DNA of 64,000 nt from Thermohalobaculum sp039028795 (GTDB lineage: Bacteria > Pseudomonadota > Alphaproteobacteria > Rhodobacterales > Rhodobacteraceae), in NCBI GenBank assembly GCA_039028795.1, contig JBCCHJ010000014.1, positions 1-64,000 on the forward strand, read 5' to 3'. Positions 16,774-26,092 of this stretch are shown here, piece by piece. Within the stretch, counting starts at the first letter, position 1; each line of letters opens with the position of its first letter. A program made the position numbers and the translations under genes. The notes beneath the pieces were generated by a model. It had not been told where the DNA came from. It was given only the letters and a program-made list of their open reading frames with translations, and did no database searches.

Positions 16774-17391
16774 ATGATTCTCTATGGCAGGGACCTGTCG
16801 CCCTTCGCCCGTCGGCTGGCGATCTTTTGTGCATTGCAGAACCATCAAGTCGAGCGGCGTGAAATTTTGGTCCAGGGCGAGGATTTCGAACGCCTGAAGG
16901 CCATGAATCCGGTTGGGCGGGTGCCTGTGTTGGAACTGGATGATGGCACGCAGTTGGTTGAAAGCTATGCCATCGGCGACTGGTTGGACGAAACGGCGCC
17001 GAACGGCAAACGGATGCTTCCGATGAACGGCGCTGAACGGCGCGAAGCATTTCAGCGCCTCGCCATTGCCTCGGGCACGGCAGAGAAAGCCGTTGCCTTG
17101 GTTTACGACAAGAACCGTCGTCCTGAAGAGTTCCATTGGCCGGATTGGCAACGTCGTCTGGTCGGCCAGATCCAGGGCGGATTGACGGCAATCGACGCGT
17201 TCGTCCCCGAAACTGGGTGGTCCGGTTCGGATGGCCCGGATGCGGGCGATATTGCGGCCGTGATTGCCCTTCAGTTCATCGAAGCCACGAACCCGTGGGG
17301 GCTGGAGCCCGGCTATCCACGCCTGCAAGCGTTTGTGGATCGAGCCATGACCGAGATCCCCGCGATTGCCGCCACCAAGCCATCCATGTAG
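16774..17391 (+). CDS. Glutathione S-transferase family protein
   Basis: 205 residues from the ATG at 16774, behind an AGGAAG site. The thioredoxin-like N-terminal half reads LYGRDLSPFARRLAIF, with Ser18-region residues in the catalytic position, and has the cis-proline segment GRVPVLELDDG and the VESYAIGDWLDE glutathione-gamma-glutamyl contact. The all-helical C-terminal half follows. Upstream open frame to 16570 is not conserved. It lies five bases ahead of an acyl-CoA ligase gene, so they are probably co-transcribed. The substrate is unknown. Confidence 0.85.
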   Translation: MILYGRDLSPFARRLAIFCALQNHQVERREILVQGEDFERLKAMNPVGRVPVLELDDGTQLVESYAIGDWLDETAPNGKRMLPMNGAERREAFQRLAIASGTAEKAVALVYDKNRRPEEFHWPDWQRRLVGQIQGGLTAIDAFVPETGWSGSDGPDAGDIAAVIALQFIEATNPWGLEPGYPRLQAFVDRAMTEIPAIAATKPSM

Positions 17392-17395
17392 GCCC

Positions 17396-19024
17396 ATGGC
17401 CGAGATCACACGCGCTGAGACATGGGAGGCTGTGCGCGCCGCCCATCGCTGGGATATCCCTGGTGATTTCAGCATGGCCTGGACCTGTTGCGACCGGTGG
17501 GCCGAGACAGAGCCGGATCGGCTCGCGTTGATCCACGTGGCCGATCCGGTGCGGGAATACACATTCTCTGATCTGAAGCGATTATCTTCGCAACTGGCCA
17601 ACGTGCTGGTTACCCACGGAATTGGCCGGGGCGACCGGGTCGGGTGCTTGTTGCCCCAGGTGCCTGAAACAGTGCTGGCGCATCTGGCGTGCTATCGCAT
17701 CGGCGCAATCCTGATGCCCCTGTTCACGTTGTTCGGGGAAGATGCGCTCAGCTATCGGCTGTCAGATTCCGGTGCAAAGGCAGTTATCACCGATGCAGCA
17801 AACCTGCCAAAGGTGGACGCAATTCGTGCAGATCTGCCGGATCTGGAATTTGTCTGGTCAGTCGACGGCCGTGGGGACGGGGCGGCGTCTATGCCCGAGG
17901 CCATGGCTGCAGTGTCAGATCAATGCGCCAGGGTGGCTCTGACGCCTGAGGATCCCGCATTCCTCTGCTACACCTCCGGCACGACGGGACCGCCAAAAGG
18001 TGCACTGCTGCCGCATCGTGTGGTGCTGGGTCATGTGCCCGCAACGCAGATCGTGCAGGACTTCTACCCCCAACCCGGTGACCGGATCTGGACGCCGTCC
18101 GATTGGGCCTGGCTGGGCGGCCTTGGCAACATCCTGTTGCCCGCGCTTTATTTGGGTATGCCGGTTGTCGCGCATCGGGCCGAAAAGTTCGATCCGGAAG
18201 AAGCATTTGCGTTGATGCAAACCCATCGCGTAACGAATGCCTTCCTGGCGCCGACAGCCTTGAAATTGATGCGGCAGATGGACAATCCCCGGCGATTTGA
18301 TCTGGCCCTTCGTTCAGTTGGCTCCGGCGGCGAAAGCCTGGGCGCGGCGATTTTGGATTGGGGCCACGATGCGTTCGGTTTCACGATCAACGAATTCTAT
18401 GGCCAAACCGAGTGCAATCCTGTGCTGGGATGCAACGCCAATATTCTGCCGGTGCGGCCGGGCTCGACCGGCAAGGCCATCCCGGGAAAGCATGTTGGTA
18501 TTCTGGGGCCCGACGGCTCGATCCTACCGCCTGGACAGGCAGGCGAAATCGCTGTTCGGCGCGGCGATCCCTCGATGTTCCTGCGCTATTGGAACAACCC
18601 CGAAAAGACGGCTGAAAAGTTCATCGTAGCGGAGGATGGTCATGAATATCTTCTGACCGGAGATGAAGGAGAAACCGATGCTGACGGGTACTTTTGGTTC
18701 GCCTCCCGCACCGATGACGTGATCACATCATCCGGCTACCGGATCGGACCATCTGAAATCGAGGATTGCCTCAACCGCCACCCGGCTGTCGCGATGTCCG
18801 CCGTGGTTGGCATACCTGATCCGGTTCGGACCGAGATCGTAAAGGCGTTTGTTGTCCTGGCCGGTGGCCACAATGGCTCACCCGAGCTAGCCGATGAGCT
18901 GAAAGCACATGTCAGGGCACGGCTCAGCCCGCATGTCATGCCAAGGCTGGTCGATTGGATTGATCAGTTGCCCATGACAGCAACCGGTAAGATCATGCGG
19001 CGTGACTTGCGCGCAAAGGAATAG
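17396..19024 (+). CDS. AMP-binding acyl-CoA synthetase (ACSM-like, medium-chain or aromatic acid)
   Basis: 542 residues of the ANL adenylating superfamily, forming acyl-CoA from a carboxylic acid, ATP and CoA. Motifs in order: YTSGTTGPPKGAL (phosphate loop, about residue 188), GSGGESLG, NEFYGQTECN, LTGDEGETDADGYFWFASR with the adenosine-binding Asp, SSGYRIGPSEIE, and the catalytic lysine in TATGKIMRRDLR near the C-terminus. Similarity in the core is to ACSM-type medium-chain synthetases. The ATG at 17396 is four bases after the GST stop, and an aldo/keto reductase gene follows three bases later, so these three form an operon. The acid substrate cannot be predicted. Confidence 0.88.
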   Translation: MAEITRAETWEAVRAAHRWDIPGDFSMAWTCCDRWAETEPDRLALIHVADPVREYTFSDLKRLSSQLANVLVTHGIGRGDRVGCLLPQVPETVLAHLACYRIGAILMPLFTLFGEDALSYRLSDSGAKAVITDAANLPKVDAIRADLPDLEFVWSVDGRGDGAASMPEAMAAVSDQCARVALTPEDPAFLCYTSGTTGPPKGALLPHRVVLGHVPATQIVQDFYPQPGDRIWTPSDWAWLGGLGNILLPALYLGMPVVAHRAEKFDPEEAFALMQTHRVTNAFLAPTALKLMRQMDNPRRFDLALRSVGSGGESLGAAILDWGHDAFGFTINEFYGQTECNPVLGCNANILPVRPGSTGKAIPGKHVGILGPDGSILPPGQAGEIAVRRGDPSMFLRYWNNPEKTAEKFIVAEDGHEYLLTGDEGETDADGYFWFASRTDDVITSSGYRIGPSEIEDCLNRHPAVAMSAVVGIPDPVRTEIVKAFVVLAGGHNGSPELADELKAHVRARLSPHVMPRLVDWIDQLPMTATGKIMRRDLRAKE

Positions 19025-19027
19025 GAC

Positions 19028-20005
19028 ATGGAATATCGTCGTTTTGGACGTACGGAATTGCAGATCCCTGTCGTGACTTTCGGTGGAGGATGGGTCGGCG
19101 GCGTTCTGATCCACCAAGATGAAGAGACCGCCTTTACGGCGCTGGATCTTGCCGCGAACGCTGGTATCGACTGGATCGACACAGCAGCGCTTTACGGAAA
19201 CGGCACATCTGAGGTGGTGATCGGGCGATGGCTGTCCGGACGTAGCGGGTCGGGGCATCCCAGATTATCGACAAAGTTCCGGGTTGATCCGTCCGAACCG
19301 GATTTGCAGGGCCAGATGCGCCGCAGCATCGAGGCCAGTCTGAACCGATTGGGTTTGGAACGAGTGGAACTGGTTATCCTGCACAACACTATCGGCGCCG
19401 CCGCTCAATTTGGCAGCAGTACGCTGGACGTGGTCACAGCTTTGCAAATGGCCGATGCCATGGAAAGTTTGAAGGATGACGGCCTTTGCAACCATCTGGG
19501 GATGACTGCATTGGGCGACCCAACTGACTTGCATCAGACGGTGGCAACCGGACGCTTTGACGTCGCCCAAGTCTACTACAATATGTTGAATCCAACATCG
19601 GCGGCAGGTCGCAAGCCCTGGAATTCGACGAATTTCGATGGTCTGCTTACGGCTTGTACGCGGCAGGATATGGGGGTGATGGGTATTCGGATCTTTGCTG
19701 GCGGCCATCTGGCCAGTGCGGAACGGCACGGTCGCGAAATCCCGATCACATTAGATGCGGAGAACGCTGCTGAAGAACGCCGAGCCGCAGCGATTTGGCA
19801 GGTCTTGGCCGAGGGCGATGGCACGCCCGCCCAAGCGGCTTTGAGGTTTGGCCTGGCTTCAGCGGATCTATCGACAGTCGTGGTGGGTCTAGGGGAGCTC
19901 GATCATCTGCAGCAGGTGGTCGACGGAGAGGCGATGGGCCCCCTGCCCGCAAATCGGCTGGCCGCAATTTCTCCAGTTTGGGATCGGCCAGAGTTCACGG
20001 GTTGA
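19028..20005 (+). CDS. Aldo/keto reductase
   Basis: 325 residues with an (alpha/beta)8 aldo/keto reductase fold using NADPH. The catalytic set is visible as IDWIDTAALYGNG (Asp and Tyr), LSTKF (Lys) and VILHN (His). The C-terminal TVVVGLGELDHLQQVV matches the cofactor-binding end of the family. The nearest family type is L-galactose/D-threo-aldose dehydrogenase-like. It is the third gene of the GST-ligase-reductase operon, with only three bases between stop and start, which suggests a catabolic or detoxification role. Confidence 0.85.
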   Translation: MEYRRFGRTELQIPVVTFGGGWVGGVLIHQDEETAFTALDLAANAGIDWIDTAALYGNGTSEVVIGRWLSGRSGSGHPRLSTKFRVDPSEPDLQGQMRRSIEASLNRLGLERVELVILHNTIGAAAQFGSSTLDVVTALQMADAMESLKDDGLCNHLGMTALGDPTDLHQTVATGRFDVAQVYYNMLNPTSAAGRKPWNSTNFDGLLTACTRQDMGVMGIRIFAGGHLASAERHGREIPITLDAENAAEERRAAAIWQVLAEGDGTPAQAALRFGLASADLSTVVVGLGELDHLQQVVDGEAMGPLPANRLAAISPVWDRPEFTG

Positions 20006-20134
20006 GAATGACAACGAGCGGAAGGCGCGATCAACCGAGAAAAACAGCGCTCTGCTTGCCATCCGACCATGCCGAGACACAAGGTTTACTCTGCCCAGCG
20101 CCCGGCCTAAGTCTTCGGCGACGGGAGGATGCCG

Positions 20135-21931
20135 ATGGAAAACCTTAGCCTGACATTCGCGTTGATCGGCGTCCTGGGCGTCGGCTCGCAATGGTTGGCC
20201 GTACGTCTGCATATGCCGGCGATTGTGTTCATGCTGGTTGCCGGGCTGTTGGCGGGACCGGTTTTTGGGCTGCTGGATCCGGTCAATGATTTCGGCTCTC
20301 TCTTCAAACCAATCGTTGCGATTGCAGTTGCCCTGATCCTTTTCGAGGGCGGTTTAACCCTGAACTTTCGCGAGCTCAGAGACGCCGCCCCTGCCGTCAA
20401 AAGACTGTGCACGATCGGTGCCGTTCTGGGTTGGGGCGCAAACACCGCTGCGGCTTATTGGGTCGCCGGTCTCAGTTTTCCTACAGCCGCAATTTTCGGA
20501 GGTATCCTTGTTGTCACCGGCCCAACGGTGATCATGCCGTTGCTGCGTCAGGCGCATTTGTCGGCGCGCACGGCGTCGACCTTGCGTTGGGAGGCGATCG
20601 TCAACGATCCGATCGGGGCATTATTCGCAGTGCTGGCTTTTGAAGTCGTTATTGCATTGCAGGGCGATCACCTGATCGATGCCGCCGGACACTTGGGGCT
20701 AGGCGTCATCGTGGCAACCATTGTCGGCTGGATTGCTGGGCGGATTCTGACAATCGGGTTTCGGCGCGGCCAGGTGCCTGAGTATATGAAAGCCCCTGTA
20801 CTTTTCGCCGCAGTACTCGGCGTTTATGCAGCAACCGATTGGGTCCTTCATGAAAGCGGACTGTTGGCCGTGACGGTCATGGGCATGACAATGGCAAACG
20901 CACGCCTGCCCTCGCTGGACGAGCTTAAACGGTTCAAGGAACATGTGACTGTTCTGTTGGTTTCCGGGGTTTTTGTGATCCTTGCAGCAACCTTGCGGCC
21001 CGACGATCTGTTGGCACTGGATTGGCGTGCAGCCGCCTTCATCTTTGTAATTATGGCCGTTGCCCGGCCCTTGGCCGTGCTTCCCAGTCTGGTCGGCACT
21101 GCGCTAACCGTGCCGGAACGCGGCTTTATCGCTTGGGTCGCGCCACGCGGCGTCGTCGCCGTGGCGGTGTCCGGTTTCTTCGGGCAACGCCTGGTCGATG
21201 TTGGCATCGCAGACGGCGCGATGCTGGCACCGTTAGCCTTTGCCCTTGTCGCCGTGACGGTCGTGGTTCACGGGTTTTCCATGAAGCCCTTGGCAAAGAT
21301 CGTGGGGCTGACATCGACCGAGCCGCCAGGCGTGCTGGTCATGGGTGGTGGCAAATGGACCATCGGCTTGGCCTCAACACTGAAAGACGCCCATGTTCCG
21401 GTTCTGATGGTAGACCGAAACGTGCACCGACTTGGCCCGGCCCGCGCCCAGGGCATACCGACCTATTATGGTGAACTGCTTTCCGAGGCCGCCGAACATG
21501 CGGTCGACCTGCACCGGTTCGGCACGCTGATCGCGGCCACGGACAATGACGACTATAACGCCTTGGTCTGCACCGATGTCGGGGCCGAGATGGGAAGGGA
21601 CAAGGTGTTCCAACTGGGACGACATGAGCGATCCGAAGGAGATGCGGATTTACCAGTCACCTTGGGCGGAAGGACGTTGTTGAGCTCTGGCGCTTCGGTG
21701 GACTTGCTGGAATTGCGCATGGCTCGGGGTTGGACTTTCCACACGGTCACATTGACCGATGGCATCACACCGGAAACCTGGGAAGCTGAGCGTCACGAAA
21801 AGTCCGAAGTTGTCGCTCTGATACGGCGTCGTGGGGTTCAGTTCGCATCTGGAAACAGTGCTCTTCAACCCAGGGACGGCGACGTCGTGATTACGTTCGC
21901 ACCAGCCGACGCTGTAGAGGAGGCCGAGTAA
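20135..21931 (+). CDS. Sodium:proton antiporter (CPA family) with C-terminal nucleotide-binding domain
   Basis: 598 residues. Residues about 1-385 hold some twelve hydrophobic segments of a cation:proton antiporter, with ILFEGGLTL and VTGPTVIMPLLR and a conserved NDPIGALFAVL segment carrying the ion-binding Asp. From about residue 395 there is a Rossmann (TrkA-N-like) domain, GVLVMGGGKWTIGLA, then AATDNDDYNALVCTDVGAEMG. It would extrude Na+ at the inner membrane, with the soluble domain sensing nucleotide. The ATG at 20135 is preferred over 20129 because GGGAGG directly abuts the earlier one. It converges on bamB. Confidence 0.88.
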   Translation: MENLSLTFALIGVLGVGSQWLAVRLHMPAIVFMLVAGLLAGPVFGLLDPVNDFGSLFKPIVAIAVALILFEGGLTLNFRELRDAAPAVKRLCTIGAVLGWGANTAAAYWVAGLSFPTAAIFGGILVVTGPTVIMPLLRQAHLSARTASTLRWEAIVNDPIGALFAVLAFEVVIALQGDHLIDAAGHLGLGVIVATIVGWIAGRILTIGFRRGQVPEYMKAPVLFAAVLGVYAATDWVLHESGLLAVTVMGMTMANARLPSLDELKRFKEHVTVLLVSGVFVILAATLRPDDLLALDWRAAAFIFVIMAVARPLAVLPSLVGTALTVPERGFIAWVAPRGVVAVAVSGFFGQRLVDVGIADGAMLAPLAFALVAVTVVVHGFSMKPLAKIVGLTSTEPPGVLVMGGGKWTIGLASTLKDAHVPVLMVDRNVHRLGPARAQGIPTYYGELLSEAAEHAVDLHRFGTLIAATDNDDYNALVCTDVGAEMGRDKVFQLGRHERSEGDADLPVTLGGRTLLSSGASVDLLELRMARGWTFHTVTLTDGITPETWEAERHEKSEVVALIRRRGVQFASGNSALQPRDGDVVITFAPADAVEEAE

Positions 21932-21946
21932 CGCGGCCCTAAGACG

Positions 21947-23260
21947 TCAGCGAAAGGCCTGCAGTTCCCCATCGCTGCTCAGCACGTAGACCAGGCCACC
22001 CGCGACAACCGGGCCGGTGGTTGATCCGTCGGAAAGATCGATGGTTGCGTTCTGCGTGCCGGTATCCGGAGAGAAGGTCATCAGATTGCCGAGGCTGTCC
22101 GTCACCAGGATCTGTCCACCCACTAAGACCGGGCCGGAATAGGCGATCGGATCCTCGCGATCATCCGGGTCTTCATACTGCGGCAGTTCGGTGCGCCACA
22201 CAGTCCCACCACTGCGCAAGGCCAGGCGAACAAGTTCAGAGGTGTCTGAGACAACATAAACCGAGTCTCCGGCGGCCCAAATCGGGCCGGTGGACCCGAT
22301 CGATCGCGTCCATCCGCGACGTCCGGTTTGGCCGTCAATGGCAACAATCCGTCCAGATTGATTTGCCGCGACGACTGCGCGCCCGGCGATCACCGGATCG
22401 CCCGTCACATCTGCGATCGATGACCGGGCAAGGCCCCGGCGGGCACCGCCCAAAACCGCGCTCCAAACCTGACGGCCACTTGAAAAGTCGACGCCCATGA
22501 TCTCGCCAGACCCAAAGGGCAGGACGACCAAGCCGGATTGAACTGCAGGTGACGCCCCGCCCAGAAGTCCAGCTTCCGAGGTAATACCCGCCTGTCGCCA
22601 AACTGGTGCGCCGCTGGAAGCGCTGAGCGCGATGGCTTCATTGTCACGGTTAACCGCGAAAATCGTCGAACGCGCCACAGCAGGGGCGGCACGGTAAGCC
22701 GCTGCGGAACGATATCGCCAGATGATGTCCCCGGATGCGGCGGAAACAGCGACGACCTCGCCAAACCCTGTGGTGGCAAAGATGGTGCTGCCCTCGGCAG
22801 CCAGCCCACCACCAAATCCGTCTTCGTCATCTTCGCCTTCGGGCGTCAGTTCCGTCCGCCAGATCTCTGATCCGGTTTGTGCGTCGAACGCCGTCAGCTG
22901 CGCCCGGCTGTCCATGGTGAAAATCCGGCCACCCAGCACGATGGGTGCGCTGGTGATGGTGCCGTCGCTGTCATCGCCAGATCCGGCGTCCGCCCGCCAG
23001 GCAAGTGACAGAGATGTCGGACCCTGCAAATGGCCACTCGCGTGGTTTGCCTGGCCGTTCGTCTGGGTCCAGTTTTCTAAACGGATCGCAGCGGGGATGG
23101 GCTCTCCTGGGACCGTCTGGATGTCGTTCGCCGCCCGTGCATCGCGAATTCTGATCCGTTCGCCTTCCAACCGATCTTCATCATCGAAAAAATCACAGCC
23201 CGCCAACAAGCCGGCGAGCGCCAAGACATATCCACCTGTCCGCAGTATCTTGCTACCCAC
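21947..23260 (-). CDS. bamB: Outer membrane assembly lipoprotein BamB (PQQ-like beta-propeller)
   Basis: 437 residues with a lipoprotein signal ending in LAGLLAGC (Cys22), then an acidic linker and an eight-bladed propeller built of PQQ-type repeats, for example LTAFDAQTGSEIWR and VVAVSAASGDIIWRYR. BamB is a lipoprotein of the BAM complex that inserts beta-barrel proteins into the outer membrane. It follows a YfgM-like gene on the same strand (48-base gap), the standard arrangement in proteobacteria. The Der GTPase gene that often comes next is absent, with the antiporter gene lying convergently instead. Confidence 0.9.
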   Translation of the reverse strand: MGSKILRTGGYVLALAGLLAGCDFFDDEDRLEGERIRIRDARAANDIQTVPGEPIPAAIRLENWTQTNGQANHASGHLQGPTSLSLAWRADAGSGDDSDGTITSAPIVLGGRIFTMDSRAQLTAFDAQTGSEIWRTELTPEGEDDEDGFGGGLAAEGSTIFATTGFGEVVAVSAASGDIIWRYRSAAAYRAAPAVARSTIFAVNRDNEAIALSASSGAPVWRQAGITSEAGLLGGASPAVQSGLVVLPFGSGEIMGVDFSSGRQVWSAVLGGARRGLARSSIADVTGDPVIAGRAVVAANQSGRIVAIDGQTGRRGWTRSIGSTGPIWAAGDSVYVVSDTSELVRLALRSGGTVWRTELPQYEDPDDREDPIAYSGPVLVGGQILVTDSLGNLMTFSPDTGTQNATIDLSDGSTTGPVVAGGLVYVLSSDGELQAFR

Positions 23261-23307
23261 GCGTCAAGCTCCCCAGATAATCTGATCCCAGATCGAAGAC
23301 AGCACGA

Positions 23308-23946
23308 TTAGCCGCCAATGCCTGGAATTTCTCCACCCGTTGCGGTCAACACCGCCAGCGCTCGTTGCCGCAATGCGCCGGTTATCATTGGATCACCCAA
23401 GATCGTGTTAAGATCGGCATGGGCACCGTCAACGTCGCCAGCCCCCAGCCGCATCGCTGCACGTTGCTCCAGTGCCAGCAAGCGATAGGGGCTGTTTCCG
23501 TCGATCATATCATCCAAAGCCGCTGCCGGGTCTGATACACCGCCCAGCCTGACGGCCTGAAGGCGCGCTATGTCGCGATATTCAGGGGCGATATCCGCCC
23601 GATCCGCAATCGCGACATAGCGTTCAACCGCAGCATCGGTTTGGCCATCTTCGGCAAGCGCTGCGGCTGCTGTCAGTTCTGCCAGCAGTTTTGCAGGCCC
23701 ATCGATTTGATCAGGAAGTGCCGTGAACTGGTCAACCTGGCCGGGCTCAGCTGCAATAAGCTGACCGCCCCGCGCTTCCGCATCGGCCTGCTTTTCAGCC
23801 GTCGACCAGGACCACCAGGCCGCACCGCCAACAATCACGGTGATCCCCCCGATGATCGCCGGTGCCCACTTTTTCCAAAGCGCGAACATCTGGTCCTGGC
23901 GGACCTCTTCGCTGACTTCCTGAATAAAGCTGTCCGTCTCGCTCAA
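23308..23946 (-). CDS. YfgM-like membrane-anchored tetratricopeptide protein
   Basis: 212 residues: a short cytosolic N-terminus, one transmembrane helix (about residues 28-50, PAIIGGITVIVGGAAWW), then a periplasmic helical repeat region. Proteins of this type sit upstream of bamB and in E. coli act as periplasmic chaperone partners of the SecYEG translocon. The N-terminal QEVSEEVRQDQMFALWKKW is typical of alphaproteobacterial members. Probably co-transcribed with bamB. The divergent CoA transferase gene lies 226 bases away. Confidence 0.82.
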   Translation of the reverse strand: MSETDSFIQEVSEEVRQDQMFALWKKWAPAIIGGITVIVGGAAWWSWSTAEKQADAEARGGQLIAAEPGQVDQFTALPDQIDGPAKLLAELTAAAALAEDGQTDAAVERYVAIADRADIAPEYRDIARLQAVRLGGVSDPAAALDDMIDGNSPYRLLALEQRAAMRLGAGDVDGAHADLNTILGDPMITGALRQRALAVLTATGGEIPGIGG

Positions 23947-24172
23947 CGTCCATCTCCTGACATTTCGATGTGCAAACTATCGTCATAAACACCGGAACGA
24001 AAGGGCAAAGGCCGTCCGGCGCTGCGACTTCAGGACCCTGCTTCAAAACGGCAAAAACTGCGCCGGATTAAGAACCACGTGGTGCCACGCATTTTACCTT
24101 AGTCTGCTTCTCGACCATTGCGCTTTTGATGGAACACCCAATATCGTTGGCCTGAAAACAGGAGAATCGACA

Positions 24173-25381
24173 ATGCCAGGGCCTTTAGATGGTATTCGAG
24201 TGCTGGATCTGACCACAATGATCTCTGGCCCATTGGGCGCAATGATCCTGGGCGATCTTGGGGCCGATGTGATCAAGGTTGAAGCCAGGCAAGGCGATGC
24301 AACCCGAGCAGTGGCGACGCGCCGCGGTGGGATGTCGGCGAGCTTTCTGAACAACAATCGCAACAAGCGGTCTATCGTTTTGGACCTTAAGAACCCGGAT
24401 GGACGGACGGCTCTGCTGAAGCTGATGTCGACCGCCGACGTCGTGATCCAAAATTTCAGACCCGGGGTCGTCGATCGATTGGGGGTCGGATATGCTGATG
24501 CCATCCAGGCACGTCCGGACATTGTCTATGCCTCGATCACGGGCTTTGGCACAGAAGGACCGTACGCCCATAAACCGGTCTTCGATCCATTGATCCAATC
24601 GCTGTCGGGGCTGACAACGGTTCAAGCAGGGTCAGATGAACGCCGCCCTGCCCTGGTGCGCACGATTTTGCCGGACAAGCTGACGGCATTCACCGTGGCA
24701 CAGGCGATTCTGGCAGCACTGTTTTCGCGGGAACGCACGGGCAAAGGCCAGCATCTGCATCTTTCGATGTTGGATACGGTGATCCACTTCCTATGGTCGT
24801 CTGACATGGGCGGGCACACGTTTGTCGGCGATGAATTAGAGCGCGAAACCGCGCAGAGCTTCATCGATCTGATCTACGAGACCGCCGATGGATACATGTC
24901 AGTCGCAGCCTTCCGCCGGGTGGATTGGGAAAAACTGGCCGACGCCTGCGAGCGTCCGGATTGGAAAACCGATCCCAGGTTCCTGACCTCCGCCGGATTG
25001 GAGGAATACAAATCCGAACGCCTGGAGCTTACACAAGACGCCCTGAAGACGCGGCCTACCGCGGATTGGATCAGAAGGTTTGAAGAGCATGATGTACCTT
25101 GCGCCCCGGTTCTGACGCGGGCCGAAATGATCCGGCATCCGCAAATCACCGCCAATGCGCTGATCATAGAGACCGACCACCCGGAGGCAGGCTTGCTGCG
25201 CCAAACCCGTCATCCCGCGCAGTTCCAGGGCACGCCGACCGAGATTCAGCGCGGTGGTCCGGTTCTGGGAGGACATACCAAAGAGGTGTTGGCGGAAGCC
25301 GGTCTGGATCAAGCCCAGATCGAAGGCATGTTGGCCAGCGGCGCCGCGCAACAGGCTGAACACGCAAGGGCTGCAGAATGA
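24173..25381 (+). CDS. CaiB/BaiF family (class III) CoA transferase
   Basis: 402 residues, the usual length for family III CoA transferases, which move CoA between carboxylic acids through an aspartyl-CoA intermediate. The N-terminal GIRVLDLTTMISGPLGAMIL and GADVIKVE, the central NFRPGVVDRLG, and the catalytic aspartate in KPVFDPLIQSLSGL (about residue 128) are all present. ERTGKGQHLHLSMLD is also canonical. The ATG follows AGGAGAA. It overlaps the next GST-like gene by four bases. The acid substrate is not predictable from sequence. Confidence 0.9.
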   Translation: MPGPLDGIRVLDLTTMISGPLGAMILGDLGADVIKVEARQGDATRAVATRRGGMSASFLNNNRNKRSIVLDLKNPDGRTALLKLMSTADVVIQNFRPGVVDRLGVGYADAIQARPDIVYASITGFGTEGPYAHKPVFDPLIQSLSGLTTVQAGSDERRPALVRTILPDKLTAFTVAQAILAALFSRERTGKGQHLHLSMLDTVIHFLWSSDMGGHTFVGDELERETAQSFIDLIYETADGYMSVAAFRRVDWEKLADACERPDWKTDPRFLTSAGLEEYKSERLELTQDALKTRPTADWIRRFEEHDVPCAPVLTRAEMIRHPQITANALIIETDHPEAGLLRQTRHPAQFQGTPTEIQRGGPVLGGHTKEVLAEAGLDQAQIEGMLASGAAQQAEHARAAE

Positions 25382-26082
25382 TCGATTTCTATTACTCTCC
25401 AACCCCCAACGGTTGGAAAGTCGCGATCCTGTTGGAAGAGCTGGGCATCGACTACAAGATGCATCTGGTCCGTATCGGCAAGGGCGACCAGTTCAAGCCC
25501 GCATTCCTGGCGATAAGTCCGAACAATCGCATCCCCGCAATCGTTGATCATGACGGACCAGAGGGACCCGTCAGCGTCTTCGAGTCCGGCGCAATCATGA
25601 TTTACCTTGCGGAAAAAACCGGTCGGTTCCTGCCCGCCGGTCGCCTGGGGCGGAAGGAAATGCTGGAATGGATGTTCTGGCAAGTCGGGGGCCAGGGCCC
25701 GATGGCCGGGCAGTTATCCCATTTCGTGAACTATGCGCCAGAGGATGAGCGTGCATATGGCCACAAGCGCTATAAAGGCGAATATGAGCGTTTGTTGTCA
25801 GTGATGGAGCGGCGCTTGACCGAGCAGGATTGGATGGTCGGTGATGACTACTCAATCGTTGATATGATCTGTTGGCCCTGGGTATTGATCGCAAAACCGC
25901 TGGGCGCTTCTTTGGAGCCATTTCCCGCACTGTCGAATTGGCGAAGTCGCGTTAAGGAGCGGCCAGCCGTTCAACGCGCCGTCGATCTGGGTAAGGAAAG
26001 CAGGCGCAACGCGCCGCCCACCGACGAAGAACGAAGGTTATTGTTCGAACAGAATGCCGCCAGCCAAGCCGGAGGCGATTGA
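25378..26082 (+). CDS. Nu-class glutathione transferase / disulfide-bond oxidoreductase (YfcG/YghU-like)
   Basis: 234 residues. The N-terminal YYSPTPNGWKVAILLEELG contains the T-P-N motif of E. coli YfcG and YghU, whose members reduce disulfides with glutathione instead of transferring it. RIPAIVDH and VFESGAIMIYLAE complete the thioredoxin-like domain, and the C-terminal helical part follows with DYSIVDMICWPW. The start overlaps the CoA transferase stop by four bases, indicating co-translation. It converges on the HlyD-type gene with a ten-base gap. Confidence 0.88.
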   Translation: MIDFYYSPTPNGWKVAILLEELGIDYKMHLVRIGKGDQFKPAFLAISPNNRIPAIVDHDGPEGPVSVFESGAIMIYLAEKTGRFLPAGRLGRKEMLEWMFWQVGGQGPMAGQLSHFVNYAPEDERAYGHKRYKGEYERLLSVMERRLTEQDWMVGDDYSIVDMICWPWVLIAKPLGASLEPFPALSNWRSRVKERPAVQRAVDLGKESRRNAPPTDEERRLLFEQNAASQAGGD

Positions 26083-26092
26083 GCAAACGTGA